Assembly (NCBI GenBank): GCA_027485645.1
Contig: JAIXQR010000003.1
Location: 62,001-126,000 of the forward strand
DNA: 64,000 nucleotides
Direction: 5' to 3'
Source of the DNA: a bacterium
GTDB lineage: Bacteria; Armatimonadota; Fimbriimonadia; Fimbriimonadales; Fimbriimonadaceae
Position numbers and translations under genes: made by a program. The notes beneath the pieces are model-generated. The model searched no databases, was not told the origin of the DNA, and saw only the letters and a list, made by a program, of their open reading frames with translations. Below are positions 24,705-33,000 of this stretch, piece by piece; within the stretch, counting starts at the first letter, position 1; each line of letters begins with the position of its first letter.

Positions 24705-26057
24705 ATGTTTAAGAAGATCCTCATCGCAAACCGAGGCGAAATCGCCTGCCGAGTCATCCGCGCTTGCCGCGAACTCGGCGTCCTCAGCGTTGCCGTCCAC
24801 AGCGAAGCCGACCGAGAAAGCCTCCACGTCAAACTCGCCGACGAAGCCGTTTGCGTCGGCGCAGGATCAAACACCGACAGCTACCTGAACCTCGCCAACG
24901 TGCTGATGGCCTGCCAAATCTCCGGCGCCGAAGCCGTCCACCCCGGCTACGGCTACTTCAGCGAGCGCGCCAACTTCGCCATCGCCCTCCAAAGCCTCGG
25001 CATCGCCTTCATCGGCCCCCCGCCCGGAGCCATTGAGGCCATGGGCGATAAGGCCAAAGCCAAAGCCGCCGCCATCGCCGCCAACGTCCCCGTCGTCCCC
25101 GGCTCCCCCGGCGCGGTGCCCAACGAAAGCGTCGCCCTCGACATTGCCGATGAGATGGGCTACCCCATCCTCCTCAAGGCCGTCGCCGGTGGCGGAGGCC
25201 GAGGCATCCGCCGCGTCGATGGCCCCGACGACCTCGCTCGCCTCTGGAAAATGGCTCAAGCCGAAGCCCAGGCCAGCTTTGGCTCCGGCGAAATCCTCAT
25301 CGAAAAGTGCGTCGTCCGCCCTCGCCACGTCGAAATCCAAGTCATCGGCGACCAGTACGGAAACATGGTCTATCTCGGCGAGCGCGAGTGCTCCATCCAA
25401 AACCTGCGCCACCAAAAGATCGTTGAAGAAGCCCCCTTCGCCCAAATGCGGCCCGAAGTCCGAAAAGCGATGGGCGAAGCCGCCGTCCGCGTTGCCCTCA
25501 GCGTCGGCTACCAAAACGCCGGAACCGTCGAATTCCTCCTCGATGACGACCACAACTTCTACTTCCTAGAAATGAACACTCGCCTCCAGGTCGAGCACCC
25601 GGTCACCGAGGAAATCACCAATCTCGACCTCGTACACCTCATGCTCCGGATCGCCAGCGGCGAAAAGCTGCCGATCACTCAAGACGATGTGAACCTAGAG
25701 GGCCACAGCATCGAGGCCCGCATCACCGCGCAGGACCCCGACAAAGACTTCGCCCCGAGCACCGGCCAAATCACCGAATGGGTCGCCCCGAGCGGCCGCG
25801 GAGTGCGGATGGAAACCCACGCCTACGCCGGTTTCTCCGTTTCCCCGTATTACGACCCCCTCATCGCGAAGCTCATCGTGAAAGCCCCCACCCGCGATCA
25901 GGCCGTGGCGAAACTTGCCGTCGCGCTGAACGAGTTCCAGATCGGCGGAATCCAGACAAACCTTCCGTTCCTGCGCCGCCTGGTGGTGAGCGACGCGTAC
26001 AAAACCGGTGAGTTCGATACCGGCTGGGTGCCGCGATTCCTTGAGGGCTTGGGTTGA
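24705..26057 (+). CDS. accC: Biotin carboxylase subunit of acetyl-CoA carboxylase
   Basis: 450 residues. Carboxylates biotin on the carrier protein using ATP and bicarbonate, the first half of malonyl-CoA synthesis. Signatures: FKKILIANRGEIACRVIRA at the start, HPGYGYFSERANFA, the ATP-grasp glycine loop KAVAGGGGRGIR, GERECSIQNLRHQKIVEE and EMNTRLQVEHPVTEE. Starts directly after the pilin-like gene; its stop overlaps nusB (TTGA). Confidence 0.97.
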   Translation: MFKKILIANRGEIACRVIRACRELGVLSVAVHSEADRESLHVKLADEAVCVGAGSNTDSYLNLANVLMACQISGAEAVHPGYGYFSERANFAIALQSLGIAFIGPPPGAIEAMGDKAKAKAAAIAANVPVVPGSPGAVPNESVALDIADEMGYPILLKAVAGGGGRGIRRVDGPDDLARLWKMAQAEAQASFGSGEILIEKCVVRPRHVEIQVIGDQYGNMVYLGERECSIQNLRHQKIVEEAPFAQMRPEVRKAMGEAAVRVALSVGYQNAGTVEFLLDDDHNFYFLEMNTRLQVEHPVTEEITNLDLVHLMLRIASGEKLPITQDDVNLEGHSIEARITAQDPDKDFAPSTGQITEWVAPSGRGVRMETHAYAGFSVSPYYDPLIAKLIVKAPTRDQAVAKLAVALNEFQIGGIQTNLPFLRRLVVSDAYKTGEFDTGWVPRFLEGLG

Positions 26058-26728
26058 TCTTTTCCAAATCCCGCCGCCACGCCCGCGAACTCGCCCTCCG
26101 CGTTCTCTACGAATCGGAATATGGCGACCGACCCGCCGCCGAAATCCTTGCCGAAGCCTTCACCGAAGTGCCGCAAGTCACCGCTGGCGTTGTCGAGCCA
26201 TCCCTGCTGTACAACCCAGATGACGACGGCTACTGGACCCAGCTCGAGTACGGCTTCAACCCCGAACTCGAACGCTACACCGAAGAGCTCGTCTACGGCG
26301 TCCAAAACCAACAAGCCCGCATCAACGAGCTGATTCAAGACCACCTGCACGACTACGAGCTCGGCCGCCTCGCCGCGATGGACCGCATCGTCATGCAAAT
26401 CGCCACCTTCGAGCTGCTCTACGTCCCCTATATCAGCCCCTTCATCACCATCAACGAAGCCATCGAAATCGCCAAGAAATTCTCCAGCGTCGAGAGCGGC
26501 AAGTTCGTAAACGGCGTACTGGGCAACTTGTATAAAGTCACCGAGAAGCACCACTGGGACCCGAAAATGGGCGAAGCCGAACCCGAGGTCTACGTGGCTC
26601 CGGAGGTGAAAGAAGAATTGGTAGAAGAAGTCGTCGACGCCGATTCGCAAGAAGGCAAAAACGCCCGCCGCTTTGGTTGGGTGCTGAAAACCGACCTCAT
26701 GCCCGAGCCGGCCAAGCCGTCAGAATAG
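26054..26728 (+). CDS. nusB: Transcription antitermination protein NusB with extra segments
   Basis: 224 residues against about 140 usual. NusB binds boxA RNA together with NusE to build antitermination complexes. The family pattern is clear: RRHARELALRVLYESEYG, AAMDRIVMQIATFELLY, TINEAIEIAKKFSSVESGKFVNGVLGNL. Extra material is an insertion of about 45 residues after the first helices (VPQVTAGVVEPSLLYNPDDD region) and an acidic C-terminal tail of about 50 residues. Start TTG 26054 overlaps the accC stop. Confidence 0.92.
   Translation: MIFSKSRRHARELALRVLYESEYGDRPAAEILAEAFTEVPQVTAGVVEPSLLYNPDDDGYWTQLEYGFNPELERYTEELVYGVQNQQARINELIQDHLHDYELGRLAAMDRIVMQIATFELLYVPYISPFITINEAIEIAKKFSSVESGKFVNGVLGNLYKVTEKHHWDPKMGEAEPEVYVAPEVKEELVEEVVDADSQEGKNARRFGWVLKTDLMPEPAKPSE
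26721..26726 (+). promoter_or_regulatory. CAGAAT, putative -10 directly before folD
   Basis: Six bases before the ATG at 26733, inside the end of nusB; would give folD its own leaderless start in addition to operon read-through. Confidence 0.3.
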
Positions 26729-26732
26729 AACC

Positions 26733-27587
26733 ATGCCCGCCCAAATCCTTGATGGCCTCGCCCTGTCGAAACAACTCCGCGCGGAGTTGAAAGAGCGCGT
26801 CGGCGTCCTCAAAGAAAAAGGCATCACCCCGCGCCTCGAAGCCATCGTTGCCGCCCAAGACCCCGCGAGCCTGGCCTATGTCCGCATGAAGCGAAAGTGG
26901 GCCGAAGCCGCCGGAATGGAAAGCGGCTCCTGGGAAGCCACCGCCGAAACCACCCAAGAAGAACTCCTCGCGAAGGTGCATGAGCTCAACGCCAACCCCC
27001 TCGTCCACGGCGTCCTCATCCAGCACCCGCTGCCCAAACACCTCGACGAAAACGCCGCCCTCATGGCCCTGGGGTCAGAAAAAGACGTCGACGGCATCAC
27101 CCCGCAATCGCTCGGCCGCCTCGTCGGCGACCTCCCCGGCTTCCGCTGCGCCACCCCGCTCGGAATCACCAAGATCCTGAAGCACTACCAAATCCCCACC
27201 GCCGGAAAGCACGCCATCGTCATCGGCCGCAGCGTCATCCTCGGCAAACCGATGGCCCTCATGCTCCTGCAAATGAACGCCACCGTAACCATCGCCCACA
27301 GCAAAACCGAAAACCTCCCCGCCCTCTGCCGCCAAGCCGATATCGTAGTAGCCGCCGTAGGCCGCGCCGAACTGGTGAAAGCCGACTGGATCAAACCCGG
27401 CGCGGTAGTCGTGGATGCCGGCTACAACAAAGTAGAGGGCCGAACCCACGACGTCGGCGACGTCGACTTTGAGGGCGTTTCGGAAGTAGCGTCGTGGCTA
27501 ACGCCGGTGCCTGGTGGGGTGGGGCCGATGACGGTGGCGAGTCTGCTGGCGAACTGCGTTGAGGCTGCGGAGCTGAGCGCAATTTAG
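26733..27587 (+). CDS. folD: Methylenetetrahydrofolate dehydrogenase / cyclohydrolase
   Basis: 284 residues. Bifunctional enzyme of one-carbon metabolism (5,10-methylene-THF to 10-formyl-THF). Signature AYVRMKRKWAEAAGM includes the catalytic Lys region, VHGVLIQHPLP is the second, and the NADP site VIGRSVILGKPMALML the third; ends with PGGVGPMTVASLLANCV. Last gene of the accB-like to folD operon; the AT-richer island begins right after its stop. Confidence 0.96.
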   Translation: MPAQILDGLALSKQLRAELKERVGVLKEKGITPRLEAIVAAQDPASLAYVRMKRKWAEAAGMESGSWEATAETTQEELLAKVHELNANPLVHGVLIQHPLPKHLDENAALMALGSEKDVDGITPQSLGRLVGDLPGFRCATPLGITKILKHYQIPTAGKHAIVIGRSVILGKPMALMLLQMNATVTIAHSKTENLPALCRQADIVVAAVGRAELVKADWIKPGAVVVDAGYNKVEGRTHDVGDVDFEGVSEVASWLTPVPGGVGPMTVASLLANCVEAAELSAI

Positions 27588-27682
27588 CTGAGCCAAGACA
27601 AAGAAACTCTACGGATTAATTGCGCGGATCACAAAGATCGACATTGATAAACAAATGCGAACATTATGGTATCTTGGCTCAA

Positions 27683-28213
27683 ATGGAGATTTCGTCACAG
27701 TTTTCGGTGCCTATGGCAACCGAAACTTCAATCAACGTGCTCCCATTGTTTTCATTGACAGTGCCGATTGAATCGCTTACCGAGAATGAAAAATGGGCAT
27801 TAATATGGCAACTTCATATTCCGCCATACAGTGATGAATTAAACTCCTATCCTCTGCCTTCCCCGAAGCAGATCTGCAGGCACTTGAAGCTATCCATGGT
27901 TGACGCCGTAGAAAAGGGACTCTTCCTCCTGAAGGCTGATATTCCGGCCGTGTGCTCCCTCCTTGTTTATGGCTCAGCTGCAATTAGAGATCGAGATGTT
28001 AGTGACCCTAATTTCAACACATGCCTTGGACGGAAGTCGGCATCGTGCAGGCATAAGCAAAAAAGTAAAATGATACTTACACTTGCAGAAATTCTGCTGG
28101 TAGGAAACTTTGCAGCCCAGAAACGTGGAAGTCCACTTGCGGATCGAGACCTATACTTCGATTTTCCCGTGATAAACCAAACAGATGTGATAACATTCAA
28201 CCCAGCGGGTTGA
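27683..28213 (+). CDS. Hypothetical protein coupled to a P-loop ATPase
   Basis: 176 residues, not recognised, with AT-richer codon use than its chromosomal neighbours. No signal peptide. The first third is hydrophobic-neutral (LPLFSLTVPIESLTENEKWALIWQL), the rest mixed with three Cys/Lys-rich bits. ATG 27683 is chosen since TATCTT lies 7 bases before; the frame is open from 27620. Its TGA at 28211 overlaps the TTG at 28210, which can start the ATPase, so the two are a coupled pair. Probably a partner of that ATPase. Confidence 0.6.
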   Translation: MEISSQFSVPMATETSINVLPLFSLTVPIESLTENEKWALIWQLHIPPYSDELNSYPLPSPKQICRHLKLSMVDAVEKGLFLLKADIPAVCSLLVYGSAAIRDRDVSDPNFNTCLGRKSASCRHKQKSKMILTLAEILLVGNFAAQKRGSPLADRDLYFDFPVINQTDVITFNPAG

Positions 28214-28215
28214 GT

Positions 28216-29583
28216 ATGAACGTCAGTAAGATCGTTTGGGGCAACGGCCGTGCCGAAAAGGATCGGCTTCTGCATGATGCATTCGTCTCTGTAGCGGATT
28301 ACAACTCAAGGCTTTTAAATGCCGAAGCTACTTTCATCGTCGGTGGACGTGGTTCCGGAAAAACCGCCCTGATTAGCTACTTCGCAGAAACGTTGAAACA
28401 AAGTGGCGTTGACTTTGTCGTTCAGATCAGTCCGCCGACCAGCCTTTACTCCGTTATCGATGAGATTTATCCAGACTCTCAAAACATAGCCAACATGACG
28501 GACCTTTGGAAGGTCGTGTTCAGCCACCTGATTGTGGTTGAGTATGGTGAATCATTGACAGGAAGGCTCACCACTTCTTATGAAGAGCGCATTCGACAGT
28601 ATTTCGTGTCGGTTTCTCCTGGAAGTCGGGACATCTTAGAGACATTTGTTAGCGTTCTGAAAATGTACGGTTCAAACAAGTTTATCAAGCAGGCTCTACC
28701 AGATAAAGGCACTGAACCGTCCTTGCCGAGCGTAACAGAATTGAACGAACTAGCTAAATATGTGTGTGAGAATAAGAACGTATGGCTGTTCATTGATGAT
28801 CTTGACTGGTGCTGGGATGGCTCACAAATTGCGAATTCGATTTTGGTGAGCCTCCTTCGAGCAAAATCCGAGTTTGAGCGCAACAAAGCAAATATTATCG
28901 TCACGCTCAGAACCGAGATATATAGCTTACTGTGTCGAATGCCGGAGTTTGGGTCGAAGTTTACCGATCGAATCGAACTCACGTGGAATGAAGAGCGACT
29001 GCAGAAGCTTTTGGTAAACCGAATTAAATTAAGCTATAAGGAACAAGGTGAATTGGTTCCAAAAGACGATCGCGCCGTATTTGATACAGTATTCGGTGAC
29101 ACGAGTAAAGAGAGCACTCAGACATTCCTAGGCCGGCTTTCAAATGGAAACCCTAGAGCGTTGCTTGATTTAGTTGCCATGTACACCCAGACTCTCGCTG
29201 AACAAGAGAGATCAACTCGTGATCCAAATTTGTTGCGAAAGCTTGAGCTGCCGTTTGCTCGTAAGCATCTTGCAGCGGTGCTGGCAGATCACGAGAAGTT
29301 CTTACCACAACTGAGGCCCTTTACATCCGGGATCAGTAGCTGCGTCTTGCCTGCCAAATTTACCGTTAAGGAATTGAAGGATGCGTTCAACGATGCAGGA
29401 TTACTTCGCGGGGATACCAATTTCATGGAGATTCTTCGAGCGCTCTGCTTGACGGGAGTATTCGCACATAGCCGAAACGGTAAAAATTGGGAATGGGAGC
29501 CTACCAACTTGGATAAAGACAGTCTCCTTAAGATTGCCGGTCAGTTTCGAGCGGCATTCACAGCTAAGAAAGCGAAGAATTGA
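28216..29583 (+). CDS. P-loop ATPase of Sll1717-like type
   Basis: 455 residues. Walker A FIVGGRGSGKTALI (about residues 40-53), preceded by the AEKDRLLHDAF motif and followed by Walker B WLFIDDLDW (Asp194/Asp195) and a possible sensor at TLRTEIYSL. The plan (short N-terminal AERD-like segment, KAP/STAND-like NTPase core, helical tail with a winged-helix-like end) resembles the family annotated P-loop ATPase, Sll1717 family, often seen in defence-gene neighbourhoods. No nuclease domain is visible in it. Start ATG 28216 or TTG 28210. AT-richer than the flanking chromosome. Confidence 0.72.
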   Translation: MNVSKIVWGNGRAEKDRLLHDAFVSVADYNSRLLNAEATFIVGGRGSGKTALISYFAETLKQSGVDFVVQISPPTSLYSVIDEIYPDSQNIANMTDLWKVVFSHLIVVEYGESLTGRLTTSYEERIRQYFVSVSPGSRDILETFVSVLKMYGSNKFIKQALPDKGTEPSLPSVTELNELAKYVCENKNVWLFIDDLDWCWDGSQIANSILVSLLRAKSEFERNKANIIVTLRTEIYSLLCRMPEFGSKFTDRIELTWNEERLQKLLVNRIKLSYKEQGELVPKDDRAVFDTVFGDTSKESTQTFLGRLSNGNPRALLDLVAMYTQTLAEQERSTRDPNLLRKLELPFARKHLAAVLADHEKFLPQLRPFTSGISSCVLPAKFTVKELKDAFNDAGLLRGDTNFMEILRALCLTGVFAHSRNGKNWEWEPTNLDKDSLLKIAGQFRAAFTAKKAKN

Positions 29584-29601
29584 AGAAAGGGTGAAAACGG
29601 G

Positions 29602-29982
29602 GTGCTTGATGCTGAGAGGGAAAAGCTTTTCAATCGGCATGCCCTGTTGTTGCGTGTAGGTACTATTGATCGCAAGTTATCCTGCCCTGTAGTACTTGGT
29701 AGGGCCTTACAGGTGTTTGATCGAGAATGTTGGACAGCGTCTGACTTTTCCGCCTCATGTCTGGTGAGTGACGCCATGGAATCTGGCAACCGAAGCGATA
29801 CTCGCCCCAGCGTCAATTTCCTCCTGGACCTCAATGATCCGTTCTTCTGTGTGGCGTTCTCTTCTGCTCGTGCGCTTCTCCTGCAGTGGAGACGGAAAAA
29901 TCTTTCTCAGCGACGGTCATTTTACGGCGAACCAATAAGGTGTGGAAATTTTGACAAGGTGCTGGAGATTGTTCCAGCCTAA
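29602..29982 (+). CDS. Uncertain small ORF between the two island units
   Basis: 126 codons open from GTG 29602, 18 bases after the ATPase stop, with a purine-rich GAAAGGG upstream. Not recognised. The reading LLRVGTIDRKLSCPVVLGRALQVFDRE looks protein-like, but the frame has no homologue I know and may be a remnant of a third gene of the unit. The 418 bases between 29583 and 30001 hold nothing else. Confidence 0.3.
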   Translation: MLDAEREKLFNRHALLLRVGTIDRKLSCPVVLGRALQVFDRECWTASDFSASCLVSDAMESGNRSDTRPSVNFLLDLNDPFFCVAFSSARALLLQWRRKNLSQRRSFYGEPIRCGNFDKVLEIVPA

Positions 29983-30000
29983 CTTCTTCGTTCTGAACGC

Positions 30001-33000
30001 CTAAACTCGGTCTGCAAGTTCCGAAAGAACCTGCCATGCAAGGCGCTCTCCTTTTTGTTCCAATATAGCTAGCAAACGTCTCCAGGTGTTGCGATTCTCT
30101 GAACTTCGTTTAGCGAGAGCTGACCAGCGGATAAGTAATCGAGCCACCGCCGACGCTTCGGCCGAATCGATGTCGGTCGGACTACCCACCTTTCGGCTGA
30201 CAGCTTCGAAAAGTTCTTGATCGAAGATTGAATACTCAGCCCTACACACCCTTGTTAAGAATCTCTCTCTCGAGTAGCCAGCTGACAAGCATGAGTTGAC
30301 GTAGGGGCTCAGAAGATGCTTATTCGCTTCCAGCCAATCCCGCCCAACAGTTTCGTCCCAGTCAATGCTGCCATGACCTCGAAGGCCGAACAGATACAAA
30401 TCAAAACCATGCCAGCGATCAGTGCTTGGTCGCGCTTCATACGCTGCGATAAGTGCTTCGAGTGAACGTGAAGCACTCTTTAGATCGGACGTGCCCCGCG
30501 AGTAACTTGTTAATAGTCCATCGATTAGTTCAAGTGAGTTCTTTCCTCTACCTGGACAAGTTGACCATTCTAGGAGGACAGTAGACCGCTCGCTAATGTC
30601 AAGGTCGGATAAGTATTTCCCGATGACGCGCCAAGATTCTTGTGAGGTCTGGTCGTATTCGTGATGTCCCTTATTGTTCCTATCATGCCAGGTGACTCCC
30701 TCTAACAAATCTCTAAGTATTGGTTGTAGGGCTGATCGCTCGTCGCTTGTCGAGGGACTTTTGAACAGCAATTCAAAAAGGGCCGGGAGAATGATCTTAT
30801 AGTTTGAAGGTCCCCATGGAGACTTCGCCTCACTATGGGCCGTTCCCAAGCCTTTGCGGTCGTCACTGATCCAGAGTCCATTCTCGATAAAATCCACTAC
30901 TCGAGTCGAATAGTCTAGATCCAGCGAGGAGGGTTTCTGGTCTCTAGGAAACTGTGAAAATCGTTCAATCTCTCGGAGCCGGACATGCTCTACAGCCCAT
31001 ACCCTAGCTATTTCCAGAACAATGCGGCAGAACTGCCTGCCCTGTTGTGTAGTTGCCGTGTCAATCACCACAGCATGAAGCGCTTGCGAACCCGAACTCT
31101 GTATTAAGGCAACCAGGGCCTTTCGCTTCTCAACCGAATCGAGGGATTCCTCAAAAATCAGCCGGGAGTTCATAGCCACAAGCCGAGTCCAATGCCACTT
31201 GTCGTCCCAATTCAATGGGTCTTCAAAGTGTCCGCTTTTAGATGCCAGGACCTCCGTCAGGTCGGCTCTAATGACGCTGACATCGTCGCCAACCTTAGTT
31301 GAAAGTCCAACAGTCGCGGCTTTTAGGCCAAGCAGCATTACTGCTAGAGTGGCTGAGAAGAACATCGGCACGGCACCATACTTTGGAACCGCTCGCTCTA
31401 GGTCATCGCACAACTGATCGACAATCGCTTGCGCTCCGTCTGGTAAGTCATTAGCATTATCCACTTCCATCAACACGTGATATGGATTCGCACGCATATC
31501 GAGGATCATTTGTCGTTGCAACTCCTCCCCACGCTGTAGCACATCATCCGGTAGAGTGACACCGATTGCCTGACAACCATCCGGTGTGGTCTGGGTGGTA
31601 AGTTTTGATCTGTCGTAAAAGCCTGCCAAGACTCTGAGACCCTGTGCGCTATCTGGATCCAAAGCATCGGCTTCCCGAAGCCATTGCTCTCGCGCTCGTT
31701 CAGCAGGACCAGGATCCCCGTGGATGAGATATACAATGGCGTAATCGCGAAGTTTCCTTTTGCGATGTTCCAGTTTGGAGAACCGAACTGCCTCTTTGTC
31801 GTCACGCCACCACTCTTGTCGGAAAGACATTCCACCAATCTGGCCCAGTGAGCTCGATGTGCTAGACGCTATGTCCAGCCAATCCAATTCCTTGCTGAAC
31901 AGGACTGGAGCTAATGTATCTATCAGTAATCTCGGATCTGACTTTGCAACCGAAATAAGTACAGCAAGCAATGCCAGATTATTAGTGCGAGCCAGTGTCA
32001 TCTCCACTTGCCGTTTAAGCTCATCGTAATTCTCAATTGAAAGTAGGGAGCTTTCTAAAGTCATTAGCAGAGATTGAATCACGTACGGTGCATTAGAATT
32101 CCCGCTCAGCCACTGATACACCTGTCCGCTACCGGCAAACTGGCGTGGTTCTCCGTACCAGTCTAGGGTGATGCCGGATTTACCCTTCATGTCATCGGCC
32201 CCCATGCTCCGTTCGAGACAGAACTCAACCATTGTCACGACTACATCTAGGCCGGCCTCGAACGAGTGATGAAAAAACGAAACAATAGAAGGGTTTAAGT
32301 GAGTTGCAGGAAAGAAAGGAAGCTGGTGGGAGGAGGTCAACCCATAAACATGGTCTTGTTCGAGCGGGTTGTAAGGGTCGAAGTCTCTTGGCTCCTCGAT
32401 CAGGCAAGCGTAAAATAGTTCTTTTGCTAATGATAAATCTTGGGCGGCAACTCTGTAAGCCCAACCGCTTCCTAAATACAACCCTTGAAACTTGTCATCA
32501 ACTTTGTTCCATGGACCTAACGGCCAAATGAGGACTTTATCCAACGGGCGCCCGGCAAACATCGAGATGCTTTCTCGATCTACGCTAGGTTTCGTTCGGG
32601 GGCCTTGACGTGCACTCACACGACGTAGTACTTTCGACGCAGAACTGCGTTCAAACCTCAGAGTTGCAATCGCGGCCCGATAAGCGAGAGTTTTGGCGTG
32701 CTCAAGGTCATCTCCATACGAACGAACACGCAATGCCCTACGCGCAAGAATCAGCGCAGGTCGGCTAGCTTGAAGAAAATCTTCTTCCCTGATGGCCTCT
32801 AGATATTGAACAATTACTTCTAATCCCTCGACGAACGCATGTGTAACGAACCATCTATACTCGCTAATCACCATCATTGTCGTAGGTAACCATCGTTCCC
32901 ACATCGGTTGGCGAATATGCGCACGAAGATTGATACTTTCGCCAACTGAATCTTCGGAGTAAGGTGCCAAAGGCTCAGCCGCGGTAAACAGAAAGCGCGC

